Shown: positions 1-5,629, numbered from the stretch's first letter. The stretch: 5,678 nucleotides of DNA from JAKAWM01 sp049966695 (GCA_049966695.1 JBMFUG010000123.1:1-5678); one strand, 5' to 3'. Notes: a model not told the origin generated them from the sequence alone. Numbers and translations: made by a program.

Positions 1-179
1 CCGGCTTCGTCGGCAAAGATGCGCAACCGCCAGATCCTCTCAGCCATGCGGTCAGCCGTAGCGTCGCTGTCGTCGCGCGAGACACCGACCAAAGCGCACA
101 GGCCCCAACCGATGCTACCAACGACATGGCCCTCGACGCTCACCGAAGCCTCGGAAACACGCTGCAGCAAGGCACGCAC
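1..179 (-). CDS. dtd: D-aminoacyl-tRNA deacylase, 5' part (partial at window edge)
   Basis: Reading the minus strand from a GTG at 179-177 gives 59 complete codons that run open off the window. The protein starts MRALLQRVSEASVSVEG and continues with VVGSIGWGLCALVGVSRDD, then a helix ending in RIWRLRIFADEAG. These match the N-terminal half of Dtd: the MRALLQRV strand, the G-x-G-L-x-x-L-x-G-V core and the LRIFxDExG segment. Dtd hydrolyses D-aminoacyl-tRNAs in the cytosol, recycling the tRNA and keeping D-amino acids out of protein. The full family is about 145-150 residues, so roughly 90 residues lie outside, including the SQFTL and NPSGP active-site motifs, which therefore cannot be checked. 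The start was chosen because it reproduces the conserved family N-terminus; an in-frame GTG five codons upstream (194-192) is the alternative. There is no Shine-Dalgarno sequence before either one. Identification is by motif recognition without an alignment. Confidence 0.88.
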   Translation of the reverse strand, partial: MRALLQRVSEASVSVEGHVVGSIGWGLCALVGVSRDDSDATADRMAERIWRLRIFADEA

Positions 180-185
180 GGGGGG

Positions 186-191
186 AGCATA
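186..191 (-). promoter_or_regulatory. Candidate -10 box for dtd, leaderless start
   Basis: On the minus strand the hexamer TATGCT fits the actinobacterial -10 pattern TAnnnT and has an upstream TG, as in an extended -10. It ends 6 nt before the GTG at 179, which would put transcription initiation at or next to the start codon and would explain the absent Shine-Dalgarno sequence. No recognisable -35 lies 16-18 nt upstream. The pattern is short and may be chance. Confidence 0.33.
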
Positions 192-268
192 CACATGCCG
201 AGCCGGCTGACTGCACGACCTCGTTGCCGCACAACCCCGTTGAGCAGCCCCCTCGCACCTCTCTGCCC

Positions 269-308
269 GCTGAGCCCTGCCGGCTGGCACCCGCCCGGCC
301 AGCTCAGC
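269..308. repeat. Imperfect inverted repeat in divergent intergenic region
   Basis: GCTGAGC at 269-275 is the exact reverse complement of GCTCAGC at 302-308. The 26-nt GC-rich spacer can itself pair partly (TGGC 285-288 with GCCA 298-301). It lies between the divergent dtd and membrane-protein genes, just upstream of the latter's candidate -10 box, so an operator is possible. No U-run follows the arms, so it does not look like a terminator. Seven-base arms in GC-rich DNA can arise by chance. Confidence 0.25.
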
Positions 309-322
309 CAGCAAAGGGGTAC

Positions 323-328
323 TAGGCT
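323..328 (+). promoter_or_regulatory. Candidate -10 box for the PAP2-like gene
   Basis: TAGGCT fits TAnnnT and ends 8 nt before the ATG at 337, so initiation would fall at or very near the start codon. The only purine-rich stretch upstream (AAAGGGG, 313-319) is 17 nt from the ATG, too far for a normal ribosome binding site, which favours a leaderless or short-leader transcript. No clear -35 is visible. Confidence 0.28.
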
Positions 329-336
329 CTTGGCTT

Positions 337-1134
337 ATGGGTGCGGCTGTAGACGAACGCGTCCAGCCACAGCGGCTCACGCCAAATGCGCCCCCGCCAG
401 GCAGGCCGCGTAGCCCGCTCGTACTGGAGCTTGCAGTGGTCGCCTGTCTCGTGTGGATCTACGACTGGCTGCAAAACCTCGCCCCCTTGCGCAAAGGCCT
501 CGCGCTCCACCACGCCGTGCTCATCTTTTCCTTCGAACGACATTACGGGGTTGAACCGGAGAAGTCCCTGAACCACTGGCTAATAGCCCACCCGCTCATA
601 GCCAATATTGCGTCCAATTTTTACGACAACGCCATCTTCGTGGTAACTTTTGGGCTGGTCGCTTGGACGTGGTGGCGTAGGCCCGACATCTACAGGCCGC
701 TTCGGGACTACCTGGTCCTGGCCAATGTCATTGGGTTTGCAGTATTTTGGGCTTACCCGCTTGCGCCCCCGCGGATGTTGGCTGGGTTCGTGGACGTAGT
801 CGGCAAGTACCCAGGCATAGGCGGCTGGCACAACGAACTGATATCTCACGCTGACCAACTTGCTGCGATGCCTTCTATGCACTTGGCATGGAGCGTCTGG
901 TCGTCCCTGGCTATCTGGCGGCTCTGGGGCCGGGGAGCAGCCCGTAAGGTCGTTGGGTGCTTAGCAGTGCTGTACCCGGTGGTCACGGCGTGGGACGTAA
1001 TGGCTACGGGCAACCACTTCCTGCTCGACGTCTTAGCAGGCGCTGCCACGACCGGCATTTCAGTGCTCGTGGTCGAGGTAGTTAGCCGGCGTTACCACTT
1101 GTCGTGGACGAGGTGGCGAAGCTCCTTGTCATAG
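337..1134 (+). CDS. PAP2/Aur1-like membrane phosphatase or phosphotransferase
   Basis: A 265-residue polytopic membrane protein. After a charged, proline-rich N-terminus (about 1-26), hydrophobic segments lie near 27-46, 86-113, 123-145, 171-195, 203-222 and 225-250. Three features place it in the PAP2 superfamily, closest to the inositolphosphotransferase (Aur1/PAP2_3) branch. They are APPRML at 143-148, AMPSMHLAW at 177-185 with candidate catalytic His182, and GNHFLLDVLAG at 225-235 with His227 and Asp231. The classical bacterial PSGH motif is replaced by PSMH, as in that branch. Such enzymes act at the membrane on lipid phosphates or move phospho-head groups through a phospho-histidine intermediate; the substrate here is unknown. 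ATG 337 is the first ATG in a frame open back to the stop at 271-273. It is divergent from dtd, and its last 43 bp overlap the convergent aldo/keto reductase gene. Family call is firm; function is inference. Confidence 0.85.
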   Translation: MGAAVDERVQPQRLTPNAPPPGRPRSPLVLELAVVACLVWIYDWLQNLAPLRKGLALHHAVLIFSFERHYGVEPEKSLNHWLIAHPLIANIASNFYDNAIFVVTFGLVAWTWWRRPDIYRPLRDYLVLANVIGFAVFWAYPLAPPRMLAGFVDVVGKYPGIGGWHNELISHADQLAAMPSMHLAWSVWSSLAIWRLWGRGAARKVVGCLAVLYPVVTAWDVMATGNHFLLDVLAGAATTGISVLVVEVVSRRYHLSWTRWRSSLS

Positions 1135-2078
1135 ACTGCCTTGATAGCCGCGACTGACTCTTCTGGCAGAGGTGGGCGCAGGCCCACGGCAGCGTTAGCG
1201 ACTGCCTGTTCGGGCCGGCGGGCCCCTGGGATCACGGTTGTGACGCCGGGAGCATCGATGCACCAGCGCAACGCGACTTCGGGCAGTGACCAACCGTCAG
1301 GTACAGCCTCCCTAGCAAGCTGGCGTGCAAGTGCAACACCGAGATCGTAAGGCACCCCAGAAAAAGTCTCCCCCACGTCAAAGGCCTCGCCATGACGGTT
1401 ATAGTTACGGTGGTCATTTGGGGCAAACTCAGTTGCCTCGCTATAGCGCCCTGAGAGCAGCCCTGACGCCAGGGGTACGCGGGCTATCACCCCGACGCCA
1501 GCCGCAGCACAGGCTGGCAATAGCTGGTCCAAAGGCTTGAGACGGAACGCGTTAAATATCACCTGGACAGTGGCCACTCCTGGGCGCTCGATCGCCCGCA
1601 GGCCCTGGGCCACGGTTTCCACCGATACCCCATAAGCGGCCAGCACACCTTCGTCCACCAGCTCGTCAAGCGCGTTAAAAACCCTGTCGTCCTCATAAAC
1701 CTGGTCAGGTGGGCAGTGCAACTGGGTCAGGGGGATAGTGGCCAGTCCGAGGTTCTCCCGGCTGCGTTCCGCCCATGCCCGCAGGGCTGCAGGGGTGTAG
1801 TTGGCTGGGTCCTGGGCAACGCGCCGGCCGCACTTGGTGGCCACCAGCACACCGGCCTCGGGCCGCTCAGCAAGGAACTTCCCCACAAGGCGTTCACTGC
1901 GGCCGTCACCGTAAACGTCGGCCGTGTCGAAAAACGTCACCCCGGCGTCAGCTGCGGCATGCAGCGTGGCCATCGCCTGGGGTTCGCTCACCTCGCCCCA
2001 ATCAGCTCCAAGCTGCCAGCAGCCGAGCCCAACGACGCTCACCTGGTGACCGGTTTTCCCCAACTGGCGATGCTCCAT
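1092..2078 (-). CDS. Aldo/keto reductase
   Basis: A 328-residue soluble TIM-barrel oxidoreductase that would reduce an aldehyde or ketone, or oxidise the alcohol, with NADPH. The N-terminus carries LGKTGHQVSVVGLGCWQLG, typical of the family. The full catalytic tetrad is present: Asp51 and Tyr56 in FDTADVYG, Lys82 in ATKCG and His121 in QLHCPPD. The cofactor end of the barrel is also visible, with ASGLLSGRY near 204-212 and TTVIPGARRPEQ near 279-290, and the protein ends in VHDKW. Length is normal. The ATG at 2078 is supported by a strong AAGGAGG Shine-Dalgarno sequence 9 nt upstream, lying inside the last codons of the FAH-family gene, which ends 5 bp before. The two genes are thus coupled and probably act in one pathway. 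The 3' end overlaps the convergent membrane-protein gene. The substrate cannot be predicted; the name rests on clear family motifs. Confidence 0.93.
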   Translation of the reverse strand: MEHRQLGKTGHQVSVVGLGCWQLGADWGEVSEPQAMATLHAAADAGVTFFDTADVYGDGRSERLVGKFLAERPEAGVLVATKCGRRVAQDPANYTPAALRAWAERSRENLGLATIPLTQLHCPPDQVYEDDRVFNALDELVDEGVLAAYGVSVETVAQGLRAIERPGVATVQVIFNAFRLKPLDQLLPACAAAGVGVIARVPLASGLLSGRYSEATEFAPNDHRNYNRHGEAFDVGETFSGVPYDLGVALARQLAREAVPDGWSLPEVALRWCIDAPGVTTVIPGARRPEQAVANAAVGLRPPLPEESVAAIKAVYDKELRHLVHDKW

Positions 2079-2083
2079 GGTGG

Positions 2084-2926
2084 TCAGCCTCCTTCGCGAT
2101 GGAACACATTACGGCACTCTCCCAGCCCGCTCACACGCGAGACTAGGACGTTGCCGTCCTCCAGGTACCTGGGGGGCTTGCGCCAGTGGCCGCACCCACC
2201 TGGGGTACCGGTCGAGACCACGTCCCCCGGGCGCAGGGCCATAGCAAACGATATGTACGAAACGAGGGCGGCTGGGCCAAAGACCATGTCGTTGGTATTA
2301 CCCTGCTGGACCACCTCTCCGTCGACTTCGCACCTGAGGGCCATCCCGGTCTCGTCCACGTCAGGGTCGTCACGGGTCACCAGCCACGGCCCAAAAGGGC
2401 TCGACCGGTCAAAAGTCTTGCCCTGCAGGAACTGGCTCGTCCGGTACTGCCAATCCCTCATGCTGATGTCGTTCATGACCGCATAACCGGCTATAGCAGA
2501 AAGAGCCTCTTGCTCCCCAACATGTTCAACGGTCGAGCCGATCACGACGGCAAGCTCCACCTCCCAGTCGACGGCATGAGAAAACGGCGAGAGGGCTATG
2601 TCGTCAGTAGCACCTGCCAGTGCCGAGGGGTACTTGGCGAACAGCGTCGGGTAACTGGGAAGGGCCATCTGCTGTTCTTGGAGATGGGACCGGTAGTTGA
2701 GGCCCACGCAGATGACCTTGCCGGGGTTTGGCACGACGGGGGCATAACGGACCTCTTGGAGGTCATGGCGAGCACCTCGGGCCTCGGCGGCTATCTGTGC
2801 CCAGCCTGGCTCACTGAGCAGCACGCCCACGTCGGCCGCTCCGATCTCCACTGCCTCACCACTAGCCACGTCAACCCTGACCGCGGCCGTCAGCCCTCCC
2901 TCGGACCGTATGGTGGCTAACTTCAC
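2084..2926 (-). CDS. Fumarylacetoacetate hydrolase (FAH)-family protein
   Basis: A FAH-superfamily enzyme. Relatives hydrolyse or isomerise acylpyruvates and ring-cleavage products, using a divalent metal ion. Residue numbers here count from the GTG at 2935. Motifs in order: VICVGLNYRSH (74-84), LFAKYPSALAG (98-108), VDWEVELAVVIG (122-133) with metal ligands Glu125 and Glu127, AVMNDISMRDWQ (152-163) with ligand Asp156, GKTFDRSSPFGPW (172-184) with Lys173, and near the C-terminus GDVVSTGTPGGCG. All expected metal-site residues are present. I prefer the GTG at 2926 over the GTG at 2935: it gives the family-typical beginning MKLATIR and sits 7 nt after a TAACGT box, fitting a leaderless mRNA; the longer form adds only three residues. 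It overlaps nothing and precedes the aldo/keto reductase by 5 bp. The exact reaction is not assignable; an acylpyruvate hydrolase or a keto-deoxy-sugar-acid hydrolase are possibilities. Confidence 0.92.
   Translation of the reverse strand: MKLATIRSEGGLTAAVRVDVASGEAVEIGAADVGVLLSEPGWAQIAAEARGARHDLQEVRYAPVVPNPGKVICVGLNYRSHLQEQQMALPSYPTLFAKYPSALAGATDDIALSPFSHAVDWEVELAVVIGSTVEHVGEQEALSAIAGYAVMNDISMRDWQYRTSQFLQGKTFDRSSPFGPWLVTRDDPDVDETGMALRCEVDGEVVQQGNTNDMVFGPAALVSYISFAMALRPGDVVSTGTPGGCGHWRKPPRYLEDGNVLVSRVSGLGECRNVFHREGG
2088..2094 (-). promoter_or_regulatory. Strong ribosome binding site of the aldo/keto reductase gene
   Basis: On the minus strand AAGGAGG lies 9 nt before the ATG at 2078 and matches the anti-Shine-Dalgarno sequence very well. 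It is embedded in the last sense codons of the FAH-family gene (Glu-Gly-Gly before TGA). It is the only strong Shine-Dalgarno sequence I found in the window and indicates translation of the second cistron of a two-gene operon. Confidence 0.8.
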
Positions 2927-2933
2927 TTCGGCC

Positions 2934-2939
2934 ACGTTA
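2934..2939 (-). promoter_or_regulatory. Candidate -10 box for the FAH-family gene
   Basis: On the minus strand TAACGT fits TAnnnT and is followed after 7 nt by the GTG at 2926, the spacing expected for a leaderless transcript. If real, the FAH-reductase pair has its own promoter within the 41-bp gap after imuB and excludes the upstream GTG at 2935 as the start. The region a -35 would occupy overlaps the 23-bp tandem repeat and shows only a weak match (TTACGG). Confidence 0.3.
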
Positions 2940-2953
2940 GCAACACCGCTTTG

Positions 2954-2999
2954 CCAGCCGTAAGTGGCTTCGACCCTCAGTCGTAAGTGGCTTCAACCC
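2954..2999. repeat. 23-bp imperfect tandem duplication across the imuB stop codon
   Basis: Positions 2977-2999 and 2954-2976 are adjacent copies of one 23-nt unit, identical at 20 of 23 positions. The three differences are all transitions. On the coding (minus) strand the first copy encodes the end of ImuB (Val-Glu-Ala-Thr-Tyr-Asp) and its TGA; the second lies directly after the stop, in the gap before the FAH-family gene. Because 23 is not a multiple of three, the second copy is in a different frame and is not translated as ImuB. It looks like a local tandem duplication that has begun to diverge. Confidence 0.85.
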
Positions 3000-4728
3000 A
3001 CCATTTACCATTTTCACGGCTCAGCAAATAGGCACTTCCTCTTGCAGTGCAGACCTGTAGACGGGCACACCGGCGGCCACCAGGGCCCCACCACCTCTCT
3101 TCAAGCGGCCACGGCCCCGCCCAGGCCTCGATGAGAAGTGGGCGACCGCCCGCTACCACTAGCCAAGTTGGAGAGGTGCTGAGCAGCCCGCGGCTACTTA
3201 CGCTCACAGTCTGGCCGGCACCATCTGTCACTTGCGCGGGGACAGGCGGTCGGTGGACAAGGGCTGGGGCCAACCCAGGAAGTCGTCCTGGCCATGGCGG
3301 GCCCAGGTTGGTGCCTGGTTCACGACGCTCGGAAGTGGCTGACTGGGAACGCCTGGACCTGGAGGATCTGAGGGGTGCCCCCCATGTGACAAAGCGCACC
3401 TGGTCTACGTAACCACGCCCACCTTGCAACACGGCGCTCACGACAGCCTCGGGGCCGAGCAACCCCTGTACGCGCGCCAAGGCCCGCTCCACCTGGCCTT
3501 TAGCTGCCACGTCCTGGCCCCAGAGGCCGAACTGGCGGCCATCGTCAGGACGTACCCCCTCGGGGACGAGCGACAACTTGGTGATGCCACTTGAGGCAGG
3601 GGTATCCCCCACCTCGCTCGGCTTAGCGCTGTCGCTCAGTTGTGCCCACCCCTCCAGCTGCCAGCGCACCCGCTCGGCAATAGCGCCGCTAGAAAGAGCG
3701 CCGTCGTGCCGCCAGCTACGGCGCAGCCGCTCGCCTTGGCCAGTCTCGGCTTCGATGGCCAGCCTGGTGCAGACCAGGCCCTCTCGCGAAAGACGACTGT
3801 GCAGTTCCTCGGCCAAAGCCTTGGCCACAAAGGCGACCGTATGCAGCTGTTCAGCCGGTGGGTCAAAAGCCATTGCTACGGCCCAGTCTGGCGACGCTCG
3901 CCGCGGCTGGAGCGGCCGCCCCTCCAACCCCCTGGCAAAGCGGTGAGCCCACAGGCCGCTCGCACCAAAGCGGCCCAGCACGGCACTTGGCGCAAGTGCA
4001 GCGAAGTCGCCCAGGGTCTTGGTGCCCAGGCGGACCAATAGCGCGGACAGAGCAGCGAGAGCAGCTTGCTCAGTTGTCTCGTTTGTCTCGCGACCACGGC
4101 CACGTGAGCGGCCAAGGCCACGTGCGATCGCGCCAAGAGGCACCATCGTGCCAACGGGTAGTGGAGCCAGGAACTCACGGCTCCCACCTGGTGGGACGAT
4201 CAAAGGGCTGCCGGCTATCGCCATCTGGGCGGCCACCGTGGCCGTAAGCAAGCCGGCGGCCACTCCTACTTGGCAGCAACCCTTCCAGTCCTCCCGCCCC
4301 TGGCTGCCCCAGCCAACGCTGTTGGCAACCACGCTTTCGACCGCCGTAGCCACCTTCATGGCGAGGGCGCGCTCTCCGCCGAAATACCTAGAAGGCCCCC
4401 GAGACGCCAACGCGAGCGCCCCAGGCATGAGCACCTCGACCTCAGGTGCGAACGCCTCCACCGCGGCCACTACCGGCTCCCAGCGACGAGCCTGCACAGC
4501 GGGGTCGTCACCTAAGATCTCCAGGCCAGGGCAACGAGCCTGGGCCTCACGCCGGCGCAGGCCGATCTCGGCACCTTCAGCTCGCGCTGCAGGCGAGAGG
4601 CAGACAACCCGGTTGGACGCCACCACGGCCACCTTGGCAGAAGGCGGGCGGCCAGCCGCTATTACGGCCCAGTCCGGGCAAACCGCAACGAGGGCACGAG
4701 CTGGCGTTTCTCCTGCTTCACCCAGCAA
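2977..4728 (-). CDS. imuB: ImuB, Y-family polymerase-like mutasome scaffold
   Basis: A 583-residue protein. In mycobacteria ImuB links the beta clamp, ImuA' and the error-prone polymerase DnaE2 during damage-induced mutagenesis. Visible parts are an N-terminal Y-family core starting RALVAVCPDW (11-20), the fingers-type segment AEGAEIGLRRREAQARCP (50-67), PGALALASRGPSRYFGGE (102-119), an HhH-like region near 222-256 and a little-finger-like region near 285-390. The clamp-binding-like motif QFGLWG is at 399-404. The ImuB-specific C-terminal domain has PWPGRLPG (478-485), WAGPWPLEERWW (536-547) and a final WWVEATYD. The paired catalytic acidic residues of active Y-family polymerases are missing: only Asp19 remains at motif I, and Ala/Leu replace the second site. 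That is normal for ImuB. The TTG at 4728 is used because a stop lies five codons further upstream and no other ATG, GTG or TTG start precedes the conserved domain. It overlaps imuA' by 11 bp, implying coupled translation. Confidence 0.92.
   Translation of the reverse strand: MLGEAGETPARALVAVCPDWAVIAAGRPPSAKVAVVASNRVVCLSPAARAEGAEIGLRRREAQARCPGLEILGDDPAVQARRWEPVVAAVEAFAPEVEVLMPGALALASRGPSRYFGGERALAMKVATAVESVVANSVGWGSQGREDWKGCCQVGVAAGLLTATVAAQMAIAGSPLIVPPGGSREFLAPLPVGTMVPLGAIARGLGRSRGRGRETNETTEQAALAALSALLVRLGTKTLGDFAALAPSAVLGRFGASGLWAHRFARGLEGRPLQPRRASPDWAVAMAFDPPAEQLHTVAFVAKALAEELHSRLSREGLVCTRLAIEAETGQGERLRRSWRHDGALSSGAIAERVRWQLEGWAQLSDSAKPSEVGDTPASSGITKLSLVPEGVRPDDGRQFGLWGQDVAAKGQVERALARVQGLLGPEAVVSAVLQGGRGYVDQVRFVTWGAPLRSSRSRRSQSATSERREPGTNLGPPWPGRLPGLAPALVHRPPVPAQVTDGAGQTVSVSSRGLLSTSPTWLVVAGGRPLLIEAWAGPWPLEERWWGPGGRRCARLQVCTARGSAYLLSRENGKWWVEATYD
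4098..4124. repeat. Short direct repeat within imuB
   Basis: GGCCACGTG occurs at 4098-4106 and again at 4116-4124, with an 18-nt period, each copy containing the palindrome CACGTG. It lies in the part of imuB that encodes the Arg/Gly-rich linker GRSRGRGRE (about 206-214), and a second short near-repeat follows (GAGACAAAC, GAGACAACT on the minus strand; Glu-Thr-Asn-Glu-Thr-Thr). Both fit small slippage events in a tolerant linker rather than regulatory sites. Confidence 0.45.
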
Positions 4729-5629
4729 GGCTGTCCGCAGCGCCTACAACAGAGGCGCTGGCCTCCGCTTCGGCCCCCAACAAGCCCGCGCACGATGGCC
4801 TGGTTTCCCGCGCCCCGCCCACCGCCAGCACTGCTTGAACAGCGGCACCTGGCACCGTAGCGCCAAGCGCCACCCCCGCCGCCACCCCCGCAGCGGCCCC
4901 TGGGGCTGCTGCCCCCGGCAGTGACGGGACGCTCAAGTGCAGTTTGGCTCTGCGCTCCCTGGGGCCAACTGCTCTCCCGCTAGCTACAACTTCGATCTCA
5001 CATCTCTCCAGGTGCCCATAGCCTCTTTGGAGCCCCTGCCAGCGTGCAGCCACCACTTCCAGGTAAACGTCCGCCCTGGGCCAACCCGGCCCCATCACCA
5101 CCAAGACTGGCCCTTTCTCTCGGGCACGCGCCTCCAGTCGGCGGGCATCGGCAGGCCGGGCATAGCCAGGCAACTTGAGCAGCACCACGTCCAGCCCTTC
5201 CAGTAGGGCCGCCACCACCAGGGGCCATTTCGGCCCAGCTGCGGGGACGAGGACCAAGCGCTCCAGTTCGGTGCCCATCTGAGAAGCTGCCACGAGGCAA
5301 AGCTCGGGCACCCCCACGACAGCGCACCGCAAATCGTCCCTGCACAGGTTGCCCAGCAGGACAAGGGCCAGCGTAGTGGTCCCATTGACGGCTCCTTGGC
5401 CACGCCTGACCACTACCGTGCTACCCTTGCGCAAGGCACTTCCAGGGAAAAGAGGGGCCAGCGCGCCAGCTAGCGAGAGCACCTTGCCTCGAGCAAGGAC
5501 CGCGCCAGCCCCGGGCTCCACAGCTCCTTCAAGTAGTTGAGCCACCTTCGCAGTGTAGCTCCGACCATCGAACTTATGTTCGCTGATCTCTGGTGCTAGC
5601 TCCTGCAGCCGGACGGCTCGAACGAGCAC
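4718..5629 (-). CDS. imuA': ImuA', RecA-like mutasome accessory protein
   Basis: A 303-residue protein of the actinobacterial ImuA' group, the partner of ImuB in DnaE2-dependent mutagenic repair. Its RecA-fold core runs from about 70 to 230. It shows VVRRGQGAVNGTTTLAL (73-89) at the Walker A position, RCAVVGVPELCLVAASQMG (101-119), ERLVLVP (123-129), VVAALLEGLDVVLL (138-151), RPADARRLEARARE (158-171) and VAARWQGLQRGYG (193-205). The Walker A lysine is absent (N-G-T-T), so ATP hydrolysis by a canonical P-loop is unlikely. Residues 238-269 form an Ala/Gly/Val/Pro-rich low-complexity stretch, followed by a short variable tail. The start is the GTG at 5629: an in-frame stop at 5650-5648 leaves little room, and the only later candidates are GTG codons at residues 29 and 37. 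No clear Shine-Dalgarno sequence precedes it. imuB follows with an 11-bp overlap. The family call rests on motif pattern and gene order. Confidence 0.85.
   Translation of the reverse strand: MLVRAVRLQELAPEISEHKFDGRSYTAKVAQLLEGAVEPGAGAVLARGKVLSLAGALAPLFPGSALRKGSTVVVRRGQGAVNGTTTLALVLLGNLCRDDLRCAVVGVPELCLVAASQMGTELERLVLVPAAGPKWPLVVAALLEGLDVVLLKLPGYARPADARRLEARAREKGPVLVVMGPGWPRADVYLEVVAARWQGLQRGYGHLERCEIEVVASGRAVGPRERRAKLHLSVPSLPGAAAPGAAAGVAAGVALGATVPGAAVQAVLAVGGARETRPSCAGLLGAEAEASASVVGAADSLAG
4868..4891. repeat. Perfect 12-bp tandem duplication in imuA'
   Basis: CGCCACCCCCGC is present twice back to back (4868-4879, 4880-4891) with no mismatch. On the coding strand it encodes Ala-Gly-Val-Ala twice, inside the Ala/Gly/Val-rich stretch of ImuA'. 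Being a multiple of three it keeps the frame, and its perfect identity suggests a recent replication-slippage event or a site prone to length change. Confidence 0.9.

Noticed and set aside
126..413. A 95-codon plus-strand frame over the dtd to PAP2-like intergenic region
   Set aside because: It overlaps dtd in antisense and the N-terminus of the PAP2-like gene in another frame, and encodes a Pro/Arg/Cys-rich sequence with no family resemblance.
1095..1107. Small CCAC-GTGG hairpin near the convergent gene ends as a terminator
   Set aside because: The stem is only 4 bp, lies inside both coding regions and has no U-run on either strand.
1716..2486. A 256-codon plus-strand frame across the reductase-FAH junction
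   Set aside because: It is antisense to both genes, and its composition (Pro/Ser/Arg/His-rich) is that of a shadow frame.
2186..2920. A 244-codon plus-strand frame opposite the FAH-family gene
   Set aside because: It mirrors the coding strand of a gene with intact metal-site motifs and shows no domain of its own.
4700..4716. AGGAG-like stretch in early imuB codons as a ribosome binding site for a later imuB start
   Set aside because: No in-frame ATG, GTG or TTG follows at a suitable distance before the conserved RALVAVCPDW segment.
4019..4924. A 301-codon open frame on the plus strand opposite imuB and imuA'
   Set aside because: It lies fully antisense to two well-supported genes. Its translation is Arg/Pro/Ala/Thr-rich with no recognisable domain, as expected for a shadow frame in GC-rich DNA.
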